Assembly: GCF_041081105.1 (NCBI RefSeq)
Contig: NZ_CP163528.1
Span: 4,898,001 to 4,962,000, forward strand
Direction: 5' to 3'
DNA length: 64,000 nucleotides
Source: Promicromonospora sp. Populi
GTDB taxonomy: Bacteria > Actinomycetota > Actinomycetes > Actinomycetales > Cellulomonadaceae
In this document: positions 1 to 8,813 of the stretch, one piece after another
Position numbering within the stretch: the first letter of the stretch is position 1
How the letters are laid out: every line of letters starts with the position of its first letter
The notes under the pieces: model-generated
The model's database searches: none
What the model was told of the DNA's origin: nothing
Seen by the model: only the letters and a program-made list of their open reading frames with translations
Position numbers and translations under genes: made by a program

Positions 1-19
1 CATATCGGGAAGGACATCC

Positions 20-1543
20 ATGCGGCTCGAGCTGCGCGGCATCACGAAGCGCTTCGGCGCGCTCGTCGCGAACGACCACATCGACCTGGTGGTTCAGCCA
101 GGCGAGGTCCACTCGCTCCTGGGCGAGAACGGGGCTGGCAAGTCCACCCTGATGAACGTGCTCTACGGCCTGTACGACGCCGACGAGGGTGAGATCCTGC
201 TGGACGACGTCGTCCAGAGCTTCTCCGGCCCCGGCGACGCGATGGGCGCGGGCATCGGCATGGTGCACCAGCACTTCATGCTCGTACCCGTCTTTACCGT
301 CGCGGAGAACGTGATGCTCGGCCACGAGCAGACCCGGGGCGGCGGACGCCTGGACCTGGAGGCGGCCCGCGCGCAGGTGCGCGAGATCTCCGCACGGTTC
401 GGGTTTCACGTGGACCCGGACGCCCTGGTGGAGGACCTGCCGGTGGGTGTGCAGCAGCGTGTCGAGATCATCAAGGCGCTCTCCCGGAACGCCGACGTGC
501 TGGTCTTCGACGAGCCGACGGCGGTGCTCACCCCGCAGGAGACCGACGAGCTGATGGCGATCATGCGCCAGCTGCGCGACGAGGGCGCTGCGATCGTGTT
601 CATCACCCACAAGCTGCGCGAGGTGCGCGAGGTGGCGGACCGCATCACGGTGATCCGGCACGGCAAGGTGGTGGGCGAGGCCAGCCCGACGGCGTCGGAC
701 AGCGAGCTCGCCTCGCTGATGGTGGGCCGCTCCGTGGAGCTGACCGTGCACAAGGAAGCGCCCACCCTGCACGACAACGGCCTGAAGGTGACCGACCTGG
801 TCGTCACCAGCGAGTCCGGCACGGTAGTGGTGGACGACGTCAGCTTCGAGGTGCGCGGCGGCGAGGTGCTCGTCATCGCGGGGGTGCAGGGCAACGGGCA
901 GACCGAGCTCACCGAGGCCCTCATCGGGCTGCAGGGCGACGTGTCAGGGAGCATCACGCTCGACGGCAAGGAGCTGGCGGGCCGGTCCGTGCGGCAGATC
1001 CTCGACGCGGGTGTGGGCTTCGTGCCCGAGGACCGCAACCTGGACGGCTTGATCGGGGAGTTCACCGTCGCCGAGAACCTCATGCTCGACCGCTCCGACG
1101 GGCCGCCGTTCGTGAAGCGGGGCGCCCTGCAGCTCGCCTACCGCGACCAGTTCGCGGGCGAGAAGGTCGCCGAGTTCGACGTCCGCACGCAGGGCATCAC
1201 CACCCCGGTGGGGCGCCTGTCCGGCGGTAACCAGCAGAAGGTGGTGCTCGCGCGCGAGCTGTCGCGCGACCTGCGCCTGTTCGTCGCCGCGCAGCCGACG
1301 CGCGGCGTGGACGTGGGCTCCATCGAGTTCATCCACAAGCGGATCGTCGCCACGCGCGACGCCGGCGTCCCCGTGGTGGTGGTCTCCACCGAGCTGGACG
1401 AGGCCGTGGCGCTGGCCGACCGGATCATGGTGATGTATCGCGGCACGGTCGTGGGCATCGTGCCCGCGGACACCCCGCGCGACGTGCTGGGCCTGATGAT
1501 GGCGGGGATCTCGCCTGAGGACGCGAAGGAGGACGTCGCGTGA
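20..1543 (+). CDS. Nucleoside/simple-sugar ABC transporter ATP-binding protein
   Basis: This 507-aa protein has two ABC ATPase domains, the arrangement of ATPases partnered with BMP-family binding proteins (NupO/YufO type). The first domain has Walker A at about residues 35-43 (GENGAGKST) and Walker B LVFDEP at 161-166. The second has a degenerate P-loop GVQGNGQTE at 288-296, LSGGNQQK at 400-407, and AAQPTRGVD at 423-431 where Walker B is expected, all normal for this family. The ATG follows a GGGAAGGA ribosome site, so the gene looks complete at its 5' end. Its stop overlaps the next start by 4 nt (GTGA). The two permeases and deoxynucleoside catabolic genes downstream point to nucleosides as substrate. 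The BMP-type binding lipoprotein is not in the window and may lie just upstream. Confidence 0.93.
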   Translation: MRLELRGITKRFGALVANDHIDLVVQPGEVHSLLGENGAGKSTLMNVLYGLYDADEGEILLDDVVQSFSGPGDAMGAGIGMVHQHFMLVPVFTVAENVMLGHEQTRGGGRLDLEAARAQVREISARFGFHVDPDALVEDLPVGVQQRVEIIKALSRNADVLVFDEPTAVLTPQETDELMAIMRQLRDEGAAIVFITHKLREVREVADRITVIRHGKVVGEASPTASDSELASLMVGRSVELTVHKEAPTLHDNGLKVTDLVVTSESGTVVVDDVSFEVRGGEVLVIAGVQGNGQTELTEALIGLQGDVSGSITLDGKELAGRSVRQILDAGVGFVPEDRNLDGLIGEFTVAENLMLDRSDGPPFVKRGALQLAYRDQFAGEKVAEFDVRTQGITTPVGRLSGGNQQKVVLARELSRDLRLFVAAQPTRGVDVGSIEFIHKRIVATRDAGVPVVVVSTELDEAVALADRIMVMYRGTVVGIVPADTPRDVLGLMMAGISPEDAKEDVA

Positions 1544-2769
1544 GCGCCGAAGACACCGAGAGCCGCCTGGCCAAGGCGTTGCAGCAGACGATGAGCAGCC
1601 CCTGGACCGTGTCCGTGGGCGCCGTGCTGCTGGCCGTCGTGGCGGGCTCGATCATGATCGCCTTCACGAACGAGGGGGTGCAGGCCGCCTCGACGTACTT
1701 CTTCGCTCGACCCGGCGACACCTTCGTCGCGCTGGGCCAGGCGATCGGCGGCGCGTACTCGGCGCTGTTCCGCGGCTCGGTGGTGAACCTGCAGGCGCCG
1801 GACTTCGTCACCGCGATCCGGCCGCTCACCGAGACGCTCAGCTACGCGACGCCGCTCATCGCGGCGGGCCTCGGCGTGGCGCTCGCGTTCCGGGCCGGGC
1901 TGTTCAACATCGGCGGCCAGGGGCAGATGCTCGTGGCGGCCGCCGCGGCAGGCTGGGTGGGCTTCGGTGTCAGCGGCGTGCCGTTCCCGCTGCACCTGCT
2001 GATGGCGCTGGTGGCGGGCATCGCGGCGGGCGCGCTCTGGGCCGGGCTTGCCGGGCTCCTCAAGGCCCGCACCGGAGCGCACGAGGTGATCGTCACGATC
2101 ATGCTCAACTACGTGGCGTTCTATCTGATCGCCTATCTCCTGGCGACACCCGGGCTGCTGCAGGCGCCCGGGTCGTCCAACCCGACGACGCCGCCGACGC
2201 CGCAGTCGGCGCAGCTGCCCAGCCTGCTGGGTGACCAGTTCAACCTGACCTGGGGCTTTGTCCTGTCGCTGCTCGCCGTCGTCGGCGTGTGGTGGCTGCT
2301 CAACCGGTCGTCGGCGGGCTTCTCGTTCCGCGCAGTCGGGGAGAACCCGAGCGCCGCGCGTGTGGCCGGCATCGACACCGGCCGCGCGACGGTGAGCTCG
2401 ATGCTCGTGGCCGGCGGGCTCGTCGGCCTGGCTGGTGCGTCGCAGGTGCTGGGCGGGGTCACCACCGGGTTCGGCTCCGACATCGACGCGGGCATCGGGT
2501 TCGACGCCATCACCGTCGCCCTGCTCGGCGGCTCCAACCCGTGGGGTGTGCTCGCGGCGGGCATCCTGTTCGGCGCGTTCAAGGCCGGCGGGTCCACCAT
2601 GCAGGCCGCCGAGGGCGTGCCCAGCGACATAGTGCTCGTGGTCCAGTCCCTGATCGTGCTCTTCATCGCGGCGCCGCCGTTGGTGCGGGCGATCTTCCGG
2701 CTGCCGGACCCGAGCCGGCGTCGGGCCTCGAAGAACACCAAGGCGACCCGGAAGGAGGCGGCCGCGTGA
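1540..2769 (+). CDS. Nucleoside ABC transporter permease 1
   Basis: A 409-aa polytopic membrane protein with the conserved stretch FRAGLFNIGGQGQML around residue 107, typical of the larger BMP-system permease (YufP/NupP, BPD_transp_2 family). A first membrane span lies near residues 24-43 and is followed by a longer extracytoplasmic segment. About eight more hydrophobic helices follow, then a basic C-terminus. The GTG start overlaps the ATPase stop by 4 nt, and its own stop overlaps the next GTG by 4 nt, so the three transporter genes are almost certainly co-translated. It forms half of the membrane channel. Confidence 0.92.
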   Translation: MSAEDTESRLAKALQQTMSSPWTVSVGAVLLAVVAGSIMIAFTNEGVQAASTYFFARPGDTFVALGQAIGGAYSALFRGSVVNLQAPDFVTAIRPLTETLSYATPLIAAGLGVALAFRAGLFNIGGQGQMLVAAAAAGWVGFGVSGVPFPLHLLMALVAGIAAGALWAGLAGLLKARTGAHEVIVTIMLNYVAFYLIAYLLATPGLLQAPGSSNPTTPPTPQSAQLPSLLGDQFNLTWGFVLSLLAVVGVWWLLNRSSAGFSFRAVGENPSAARVAGIDTGRATVSSMLVAGGLVGLAGASQVLGGVTTGFGSDIDAGIGFDAITVALLGGSNPWGVLAAGILFGAFKAGGSTMQAAEGVPSDIVLVVQSLIVLFIAAPPLVRAIFRLPDPSRRRASKNTKATRKEAAA

Positions 2770-4064
2770 GCGCCGACCACAAGACCACCCAGCTTGACGT
2801 CCCGCTGTCGGAGACGGCGCGCACGGTGACGCTCGTGTCGTGGAAGACGGCGGGTGTGCTGCTCGCCGTGACGGTGCTATACGCGCTGCTGCTTGTTGCG
2901 GTCCCGCGCTCGGGCGACACGCGGTTCCTGCTGTCGCAGCGCAGCGACTTCTTCCAGATCCCGGTGATCGTGCTGCCCTCGGCAGCGCTGGCCTGGGTGT
3001 CCGGAGCCGTCATGCTCGCGGTGACGGCGTTCGCGATTGTGCGCACGGCCCGGGGGAGCAGGACGCCGCTGTGGCCGGTGGCGCTGTTCGCCCTCGCCGG
3101 CCTGATCGGCTTCCTGGCCTGGGCCGGCGCCGGCAGCCCCCGCGACCTGTCGATAGTCGGCCTGGTCGGCGGCGCCGTGCTGTGGTCCGTGCCGTTCGTC
3201 TACGGCGCGCTGGGCGGCGTGATCGGCGAGCGCGCGGGCGTCGTCAACATCGCGATCGAGGCACAGCTGCTCGGCGCCGCGTTCACCGCGGCCATCGTCT
3301 CGTCGATCACGAACAGCCCGGTCGCCGGGCTGGTCGCGGCGGTCCTCGCGGGCGCCCTCGTGGCGCTGGTGCTCGGCCTGTTCGCCATCACGTACCACGT
3401 GAACCAGGTGATCGTGGGTGTGGTGCTCAACGTGCTCGTCGTGGGGCTGACGAGCTTCCTGTACTCGCAGGTGCTCGTGCCCGGTGCGGAGCAGCTGAAC
3501 TCCACCACTCGGTTCTCGGCGATCCCGATCCCGCTCCTGTCGGACATCCCGGTGCTCGGCCCGGTCCTGTTCCGCCAGCCGCTCCTCATCTACCTGATGT
3601 TCCTCGCGGTGCCCGCCGTCTGGTACGCGCTGAACCGGACGCGCTGGGGCCTGCGGCTGCGGGCCGTGGGCGAGCACCCGAAGGCCGCGGACACCGTCGG
3701 TATCAACGTGGTGCGCACGCGGTACAACGCGGTGCTCGTCGCGGGCGCCGTGGCCGGGCTCGGGGGTGCTTTCTACACCACCGTGAACCTGAGCCAGTTC
3801 GGCGAGAACATGACGGGCGGCGCGGGCTACATCGCGCTGGCCGCCGTGATCTTCGGCAAGTGGGACCCCGTGCGGTCCGCGTTCGCGGGCCTGCTGTTCG
3901 GATTCGCCTCCAACCTGCAGAACGTCCTGTCGGTGGTGGGCTCGCCCGTGCCGAGCCAGTTCATGCTCATGGTGCCGTACGTCGTCACCCTGCTCGCCGT
4001 CGCGGGTCTTGTGGGACGCTCGCGTCCCCCGGCCGCGTCGGGCGAGCCGTACATCAAGGGTTGA
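2766..4064 (+). CDS. Nucleoside ABC transporter permease 2
   Basis: A 432-aa polytopic protein and second channel subunit of the nucleoside importer (YufQ/NupQ type, BPD_transp_2 family). The family-typical segment GGVIGERAGVVNIAIEAQLL is visible near residue 155. The GTG at 2766 is chosen because it overlaps the preceding stop by 4 nt; the longer upstream reading in this frame is a shadow of permease 1. Several hydrophobic helices precede the core, including segments near residues 25-45, 75-95 and 102-120. The stop lies 2 nt before the cytidine deaminase ATG, so transport and catabolism are in one operon. Confidence 0.91.
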   Translation: MSADHKTTQLDVPLSETARTVTLVSWKTAGVLLAVTVLYALLLVAVPRSGDTRFLLSQRSDFFQIPVIVLPSAALAWVSGAVMLAVTAFAIVRTARGSRTPLWPVALFALAGLIGFLAWAGAGSPRDLSIVGLVGGAVLWSVPFVYGALGGVIGERAGVVNIAIEAQLLGAAFTAAIVSSITNSPVAGLVAAVLAGALVALVLGLFAITYHVNQVIVGVVLNVLVVGLTSFLYSQVLVPGAEQLNSTTRFSAIPIPLLSDIPVLGPVLFRQPLLIYLMFLAVPAVWYALNRTRWGLRLRAVGEHPKAADTVGINVVRTRYNAVLVAGAVAGLGGAFYTTVNLSQFGENMTGGAGYIALAAVIFGKWDPVRSAFAGLLFGFASNLQNVLSVVGSPVPSQFMLMVPYVVTLLAVAGLVGRSRPPAASGEPYIKG

Positions 4065-4066
4065 GG

Positions 4067-4513
4067 ATGGGCTCTGTGGACCTTGTTGATCCGGCTGGAC
4101 CGGCGGGCGACGTGGACTGGGCAGGCCTGCGGGCCGCGGCCCGGGACGCCGTCGACAAGGCGTACGCCCCGTACTCGGGTTTCCGGGTGGGGGCGGCGGC
4201 CTTCGCCGACGACGGGCGCCTGCTCACCGGCGCGAACGTCGAGAACGCCGCGTACGGCGTGACGCTCTGCGCGGAGTGCTCCCTGGTCAGCGCGCTGGTG
4301 ATGTCGGGGGGCGGGCGGCTCGCCGCCTTCTCCTGCGTGAACTCGCTCGGCGAGACGATCATGCCGTGCGGCCGGTGCCGCCAGCTCCTGTGGGAGCACG
4401 GCGGACCCGGGCTGCTGGTGGACACCCCGCAGGGTGTCCAATCGATGACAGAGGTGCTGCCGCAGGCCTTCGGGCCGGGCGACCTGGACCACGTGCGAGA
4501 GGCAAATCAATGA
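4067..4513 (+). CDS. cdd: Cytidine deaminase
   Basis: This 148-aa protein is the size of homotetrameric cytidine deaminases, which hydrolyse cytidine and deoxycytidine to uridine and deoxyuridine with a bound zinc. The substrate motif NVENAAYG is at 57-64, the catalytic C-A-E (Cys68, Glu70) follows, and PCGRC at 100-104 supplies the other two zinc cysteines. The ATG lies 2 nt after the permease stop. The stop overlaps the thymidine phosphorylase ATG by 4 nt. In this operon it feeds imported cytidine nucleosides to the phosphorylase downstream. Confidence 0.95.
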   Translation: MGSVDLVDPAGPAGDVDWAGLRAAARDAVDKAYAPYSGFRVGAAAFADDGRLLTGANVENAAYGVTLCAECSLVSALVMSGGGRLAAFSCVNSLGETIMPCGRCRQLLWEHGGPGLLVDTPQGVQSMTEVLPQAFGPGDLDHVREANQ

Positions 4514-5892
4514 CCGAGCCGTTCGACGCCGTCGAGCTGATCCGGGTCAAGCGCGACAAGGGCGCGCTGGCCGACACGCAGATCGACTGGCTCGTGGACG
4601 CCTACACCCGTGGTGTGGTGGCCGACGAGCAGATGTCCGCCATGACCATGGCGATCCTGCTGAACGGCATGTCCCGCGCCGAGATCTCGCGCTGGACCAG
4701 CGCGATGATCGCGTCCGGGGAGCGCCTCTCGTTCTCCGGTCTCTCCCGGCCGACGGCGGACAAGCACTCCACCGGTGGTGTGGGCGACAAGATCACCCTG
4801 CCGCTCGCGCCCCTCGTGGCGGTGTTCGACGTCGCCGTGCCGCAGCTCTCGGGCCGCGGCCTGGGGCACACGGGCGGCACGCTCGACAAGCTGGAGGCCA
4901 TCCCGGGCTGGCGGGCCTCGCTCACCAACGACGAGATGATGGCCCAGCTCGAGTCCGTGGGCGCGGTGATCTGCGCCGCCGGCACGGGGCTGGCCCCCGC
5001 CGACCGCAAGCTGTACGCCCTGCGGGACGTCACCGGCACCGTCGAGGCGATCCCGCTCATCGCCAGCTCGATCATGTCGAAGAAGATCGCCGAGGGCACC
5101 GGCGCCCTGGTGCTCGACGTGAAGGTCGGCTCCGGCGCGTTCATGAAGGACCTGGACAGTGCGCGCGAGCTCGCCCGCACCATGGTGGACCTCGGGACGG
5201 ACGCCGGGGTGCGCACCGTCGCGCTGCTCACCGACATGTCGGTGCCGCTCGGCCTGACCGCGGGCAACGCCCTGGAGGTGCGCGAGTCCCTGGAGGTGCT
5301 CGCCGGTGGCGGGCCGGTCGACGTCATCGACCTGACCGTGGCGCTCGCCATGGAGATGCTCGCCGCGGCCGACCGCCCCACCTCCGAGGCGGACGTGCGT
5401 GAGGCCCTGGCCGACGGCCGGGCGATGGACAAGTGGCGGGCCATGATCACGGCGCAGGGCGGCGACGTCGACGCGCCGTTGCCGGTCGCGAAGGAGACCG
5501 AGACCATCGTCGCGCCGCGGGCCGGGGTGCTCACCTCGCTCGACGCTTACGCCGTCGGGGTGGCCGTGCACCGGCTCGGCGCGGGCCGGGTGCGCAAGGA
5601 GGACTCGGTGCAGGCCGCGGCCGGCATCGAGATCCACGTGAAACCGGGGGAGCGAGTGGCCGCAGGCGACCCGGTGATGACGCTGCACACCGACACCCCG
5701 GAGCGGTTCGAGCGGGCCCGCGAGGCCCTCGACGGCGGCTGGGCGGTGCATCACGAGAGCGCGGAGCAGGTCCTGGAGGGCTTCCTGACCAGTGCCGCGG
5801 GGGTGCTGGCGAGCATCGACGGGGGCGCGGGCGCCCTGACCGGTGCGGGTCTGGTGCTCGACCGGCCCGTTGTGCTGGAGCGCATCGACTGA
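4510..5892 (+). CDS. deoA: Thymidine phosphorylase
   Basis: A 460-aa protein of the thymidine/pyrimidine-nucleoside phosphorylase family. It cleaves thymidine or deoxyuridine with phosphate to the base and 2-deoxyribose 1-phosphate. KHSTGG at 85-90 is the phosphate-binding loop. SGRGLGHTGGTLDKLE at 114-129 matches the family signature. MSKKIAEG follows, and a C-terminal alpha/beta lobe completes the normal length. The ATG overlaps the cdd stop by 4 nt. Coupling with cdd upstream and deoC downstream gives a complete deoxypyrimidine-to-acetaldehyde/glyceraldehyde-3-phosphate route, except for the mutase step. Confidence 0.95.
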   Translation: MTEPFDAVELIRVKRDKGALADTQIDWLVDAYTRGVVADEQMSAMTMAILLNGMSRAEISRWTSAMIASGERLSFSGLSRPTADKHSTGGVGDKITLPLAPLVAVFDVAVPQLSGRGLGHTGGTLDKLEAIPGWRASLTNDEMMAQLESVGAVICAAGTGLAPADRKLYALRDVTGTVEAIPLIASSIMSKKIAEGTGALVLDVKVGSGAFMKDLDSARELARTMVDLGTDAGVRTVALLTDMSVPLGLTAGNALEVRESLEVLAGGGPVDVIDLTVALAMEMLAAADRPTSEADVREALADGRAMDKWRAMITAQGGDVDAPLPVAKETETIVAPRAGVLTSLDAYAVGVAVHRLGAGRVRKEDSVQAAAGIEIHVKPGERVAAGDPVMTLHTDTPERFERAREALDGGWAVHHESAEQVLEGFLTSAAGVLASIDGGAGALTGAGLVLDRPVVLERID

Positions 5893-5925
5893 CCTGCGCA
5901 GACGCGGTCACCCGCGCCGCCCAGC

Positions 5926-6873
5926 GTGGCGGATCGGCGAGTCGCTCCGCCGCGGCTTAGCCTGGCGAACGTGGAGTCGACATTGCGCCTTTCGTCCTTG
6001 CTCGGCGCCGTGCGTGCCTTTGCCGGGCCGGTGCCCGCTCCACCGCCGGCGGGCCGGTTCGAGCGCCCGGCGGTGCCCGAGCAGGTCGAACGGCAGCTCG
6101 AACCCGTGACGTCGCGCGCCCGGCGGTCCGTGCTGGACCCCCTGGCCCGCGAGCGTGGCACCGGGACCGTCGGGTTCCCGCGGCGGCTGAACCTGCCGTC
6201 GCTCGACGGAACGGCGGCGGCCGCCGTCCAGGTGGACGAGACCACCTGCGGGTCCGCGGTGCTCGCCATGCTCGGCCTGGCCGGGGACCCCCGGGCGGCC
6301 CTGCGGCTCGCCAGCGCCGACCCGGCGCGCCGGTTCGCGCAGCTGCAGCACGCCGTCCAGGCCGTGACCAACCGGCGCGGGCTGGTCGTGGCCCGGTGGC
6401 CGCGCACCTACGGCACGCCGCCGTGGGGCGCCGCGCGGTTCGCGAGCTACGGCGGCGTGCGCTACACCCACCGGGTGGCGGGTTCGCGCGCGCTGCTGGA
6501 GGCGGCGATCACCGCGGCCCGCGCGGGCATCCCGGTGCCCCTGTACACGGGTGGTGACGTCACGAGCGGCTGGGACTCCGCGGTCCCGCGCCACGTGGTG
6601 CTGCTCACCCTGGCCGACGGCGAGGGGGCCGAGGGCAACGCGGTCCTGTACGAGCCGTCGGGCGCGGGCCTGCACACCGTGCCTGTGGCGGCGCTGCTGG
6701 ACCCGCCCCCGGCGTCGTCCCCCGGCACGGACACGGCGCAGTCCACCGGCGACCGCACGGCCGCCCGGGTGCGCAAGGCGCTGACGGCAGCGCTGGGCGG
6801 CTGGCCGCACGTGGCGTGGGTGCTGCTGCCCGACGGCCGGCTGTCGGTGGCTGGCGGTAGGTTGTCAGCATGA
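5926..6873 (+). CDS. Hypothetical protein with papain-like/C39-like residue pattern
   Basis: I do not recognise this 315-aa protein by name. GTG 5926 is used; GTG 5971 is an equally plausible start and neither has a clear ribosome site. Residues 1-95 are Pro/Arg-rich and of low complexity. Then comes QVDETTCGSAVLAML (102-116), with Gln six residues before Cys108 as in papain-fold enzymes. RHVVLL follows with His223, and LYEPSG at 241-246 could supply the third residue. This resembles peptidase C39-like domains, but catalytic identity is inference. There is no obvious signal peptide or membrane segment. It sits between deoA and add and overlaps the add ATG by 4 nt, so it is translated with the nucleoside salvage genes. 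Confidence 0.75.
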   Translation: MADRRVAPPRLSLANVESTLRLSSLLGAVRAFAGPVPAPPPAGRFERPAVPEQVERQLEPVTSRARRSVLDPLARERGTGTVGFPRRLNLPSLDGTAAAAVQVDETTCGSAVLAMLGLAGDPRAALRLASADPARRFAQLQHAVQAVTNRRGLVVARWPRTYGTPPWGAARFASYGGVRYTHRVAGSRALLEAAITAARAGIPVPLYTGGDVTSGWDSAVPRHVVLLTLADGEGAEGNAVLYEPSGAGLHTVPVAALLDPPPASSPGTDTAQSTGDRTAARVRKALTAALGGWPHVAWVLLPDGRLSVAGGRLSA

Positions 6874-8021
6874 CCACGCAAGACCCCGGGGCGCGCCCCG
6901 GTGAGGCGCTGCTACGCGCCCTGCCCAAGGTAGTACTGCACGACCACCTCGACGGGGGCCTACGGCCGCAGACCGTCCTCGAGCTCGCGGACGCCGCGGG
7001 GCACAAGCTGCCCGCCGGCGACGCCGAGTCCCTGGCCACCTGGTTCCGTGACGCCGCCGACTCCGGCACGCTGGTCCGGTACCTGGAGACCTTCGAGCAC
7101 ACCATCGCCGTCATGCAGACGTCCGACAACCTGGCCCGCGTCGCCCGCGAGGCCGTGCTGGACCTTGCAGCCGACGGCGTCGTGTACGCCGAGCAGCGCT
7201 GGGCGCCGGAGCAGCACCTGGCCGGCGGGCTGTCGCTCGCCGAGACCCTCGAGGCGGTCCAGGCCGGGATCGACGACGGCATCGCCGCCGCAGCAGCGGA
7301 CGGCCACCTCATCCGGGTAGGCCAGCTCGTCACCGCCCTGCGGCACACGGACCAGTGGCTCGAGCTCGCGGAGCTCGCCGTCGAATACCGGGACCGCGGC
7401 GTCGTCGGGTTCGACCTCGCAGGCCCCGAGGCAGGGTTCCCGCCGTCGCGCCACCGCGAGGTCTGGCGCTACCTCGCCGAGTACGACATGCCGACCACCA
7501 TCCACGCCGGCGAGGCCGCCGGCCTCGACTCCATCGCCCAGGCGGTGCACCTGGGGCAGGCCGACCGCCTCGGCCACGGCGCCCGGATCATCGAGGACAT
7601 CGCCTTCGTGCCCGACGGCGACCCCGCCGAGGGCGGCCTGTCGGACGACGGCCGCGGCGGAGCGGCGGACCTGGGCCGCCTCGCGCACTGGGTGCGCGAC
7701 CACCAGATCCCGCTCGAGCTGTGCCCCGTGTCGAACCTGCAGACCGGCATCGCCGAGTCGATAGCCAAGCACCCGATCACCCGCCTCAAGGAGCTGGACT
7801 TCGCGGTCACGCTCAACACGGACAACCGCCTGATGTCTCGCACGTCGATGACGCACGAGATGAAGCTGCTCGTCGACGAGGCCGGCTGGACGCTGGACGA
7901 CCTCGTCGACGTGACCGTCACCGCCGCCTGGGGTGCGTTCATGCACCACGACGAGCGGCGCGACCTCGTGGAGCAGGTGCTCCTGCCCGGATTCCAGAAA
8001 GTTGAAGGTGCCCTGCTATGA
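6870..8021 (+). CDS. add: Adenosine deaminase
   Basis: A 383-aa metal-dependent hydrolase that deaminates adenosine and deoxyadenosine to inosine and deoxyinosine. The zinc ligands HDH are at 24-26, followed by LDGG. HAGEAAG at 212-218 carries the metal His and catalytic Glu215. LGHGARI holds His236, and NTDN at 316-319 holds the metal Asp318. The Asn following that Asp, where many family members have a second Asp, occurs in actinobacterial homologues. It starts inside the stop of the unknown gene and overlaps deoC by 4 nt. Purine products would go on to PNP, encoded at 48169-49008. Confidence 0.94.
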   Translation: MTTQDPGARPGEALLRALPKVVLHDHLDGGLRPQTVLELADAAGHKLPAGDAESLATWFRDAADSGTLVRYLETFEHTIAVMQTSDNLARVAREAVLDLAADGVVYAEQRWAPEQHLAGGLSLAETLEAVQAGIDDGIAAAAADGHLIRVGQLVTALRHTDQWLELAELAVEYRDRGVVGFDLAGPEAGFPPSRHREVWRYLAEYDMPTTIHAGEAAGLDSIAQAVHLGQADRLGHGARIIEDIAFVPDGDPAEGGLSDDGRGGAADLGRLAHWVRDHQIPLELCPVSNLQTGIAESIAKHPITRLKELDFAVTLNTDNRLMSRTSMTHEMKLLVDEAGWTLDDLVDVTVTAAWGAFMHHDERRDLVEQVLLPGFQKVEGALL

Positions 8022-8740
8022 CCGGAACGCCGAATGATGCAAAGGCGCTCGCCGCCTTTGTGGACCACACGCTGCTCAAGCCGGAGGTGACGGCCGCCGA
8101 CGTCGCCACGCTCGTCGAGGAGGGGGCGGCACTCGGGGTGTTCTCGGTGTGCGTCTCGCCGCCGTTCGTGTCGCTCGCGGTCGAGGTCGCGGCCGGGCGG
8201 CTTGCCGTCGCGACGGTGTGCGGGTTCCCGTCGGGCAAGCACCTGAGTGACGTCAAGGCCTTCGAGGCGGCCCGTTCCGTCGCGGACGACGCGGACGAGG
8301 TCGACATGGTGATCGACGTCGGCACCGCGCGGTCCGGCCGGTTCGACGCTGTGCAGACCGACATCGCGGCCGTCCGCGCCGCGGTCCCGGCCGACCGGAT
8401 CCTGAAGGTGATCATCGAGTCGGCGGCGCTGACCGACGAGCAGATCGTGGGCGCGTGCAAGGCGGCCGAGGCCGCCGGCGCGGACTTCGTGAAGACGTCC
8501 ACGGGTTTCCACCCGGCCGGCGGCGCCTCGGTGCACGCCGTCTCGCTCATGGCCCGGACCGTCGGCGCCGCGGGCGGCGGCAGGCTGGGCGTCAAGGCCT
8601 CCGGCGGGATCCGCGACCTCGACACCGCGCTCGCGATGATCGAGGCGGGCGCCACCCGCCTGGGCCTGTCGAGCACGGCCGGGGTCCTGGCCGGCTTCGA
8701 AGCGGGCGCAGTCGCCCCCGCCTCGACCGACACCTACTGA
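8018..8740 (+). CDS. deoC: Deoxyribose-phosphate aldolase
   Basis: A 240-aa class I aldolase that splits 2-deoxyribose 5-phosphate into acetaldehyde and glyceraldehyde 3-phosphate. The Schiff-base lysine is Lys159 in DFVKTSTGF, and the second active-site lysine is Lys193 in GVKASGG. LKVIIES at 129-135 is also conserved. The ATG overlaps the add stop by 4 nt. It is the last gene of the salvage operon; four bases after its stop begins a long palindrome that probably terminates transcription. Confidence 0.95.
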   Translation: MTGTPNDAKALAAFVDHTLLKPEVTAADVATLVEEGAALGVFSVCVSPPFVSLAVEVAAGRLAVATVCGFPSGKHLSDVKAFEAARSVADDADEVDMVIDVGTARSGRFDAVQTDIAAVRAAVPADRILKVIIESAALTDEQIVGACKAAEAAGADFVKTSTGFHPAGGASVHAVSLMARTVGAAGGGRLGVKASGGIRDLDTALAMIEAGATRLGLSSTAGVLAGFEAGAVAPASTDTY

Positions 8741-8743
8741 CTC

Positions 8744-8810
8744 GTTGAGTGCTGGCTATCTGTGGGGTGGGCTGACGTCAGCCCAACCCCACAGATAGCC
8801 AGCACTCAAC
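8744..8810. terminator. 67-bp near-perfect palindrome, probable bidirectional terminator
   Basis: Positions 8744-8776 (33 nt) and 8777-8810 (34 nt) are reverse complements except for one extra base in the right arm. There is essentially no loop, and the centre is TGACGTCA. It fills almost the whole gap between the convergent deoC and glycosyltransferase stops. There is no oligo-T tail on either strand, so termination is inferred from position and stem length. A mobile or repetitive extragenic palindrome is the alternative. Confidence 0.7.
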
Positions 8811-8813
8811 GGG

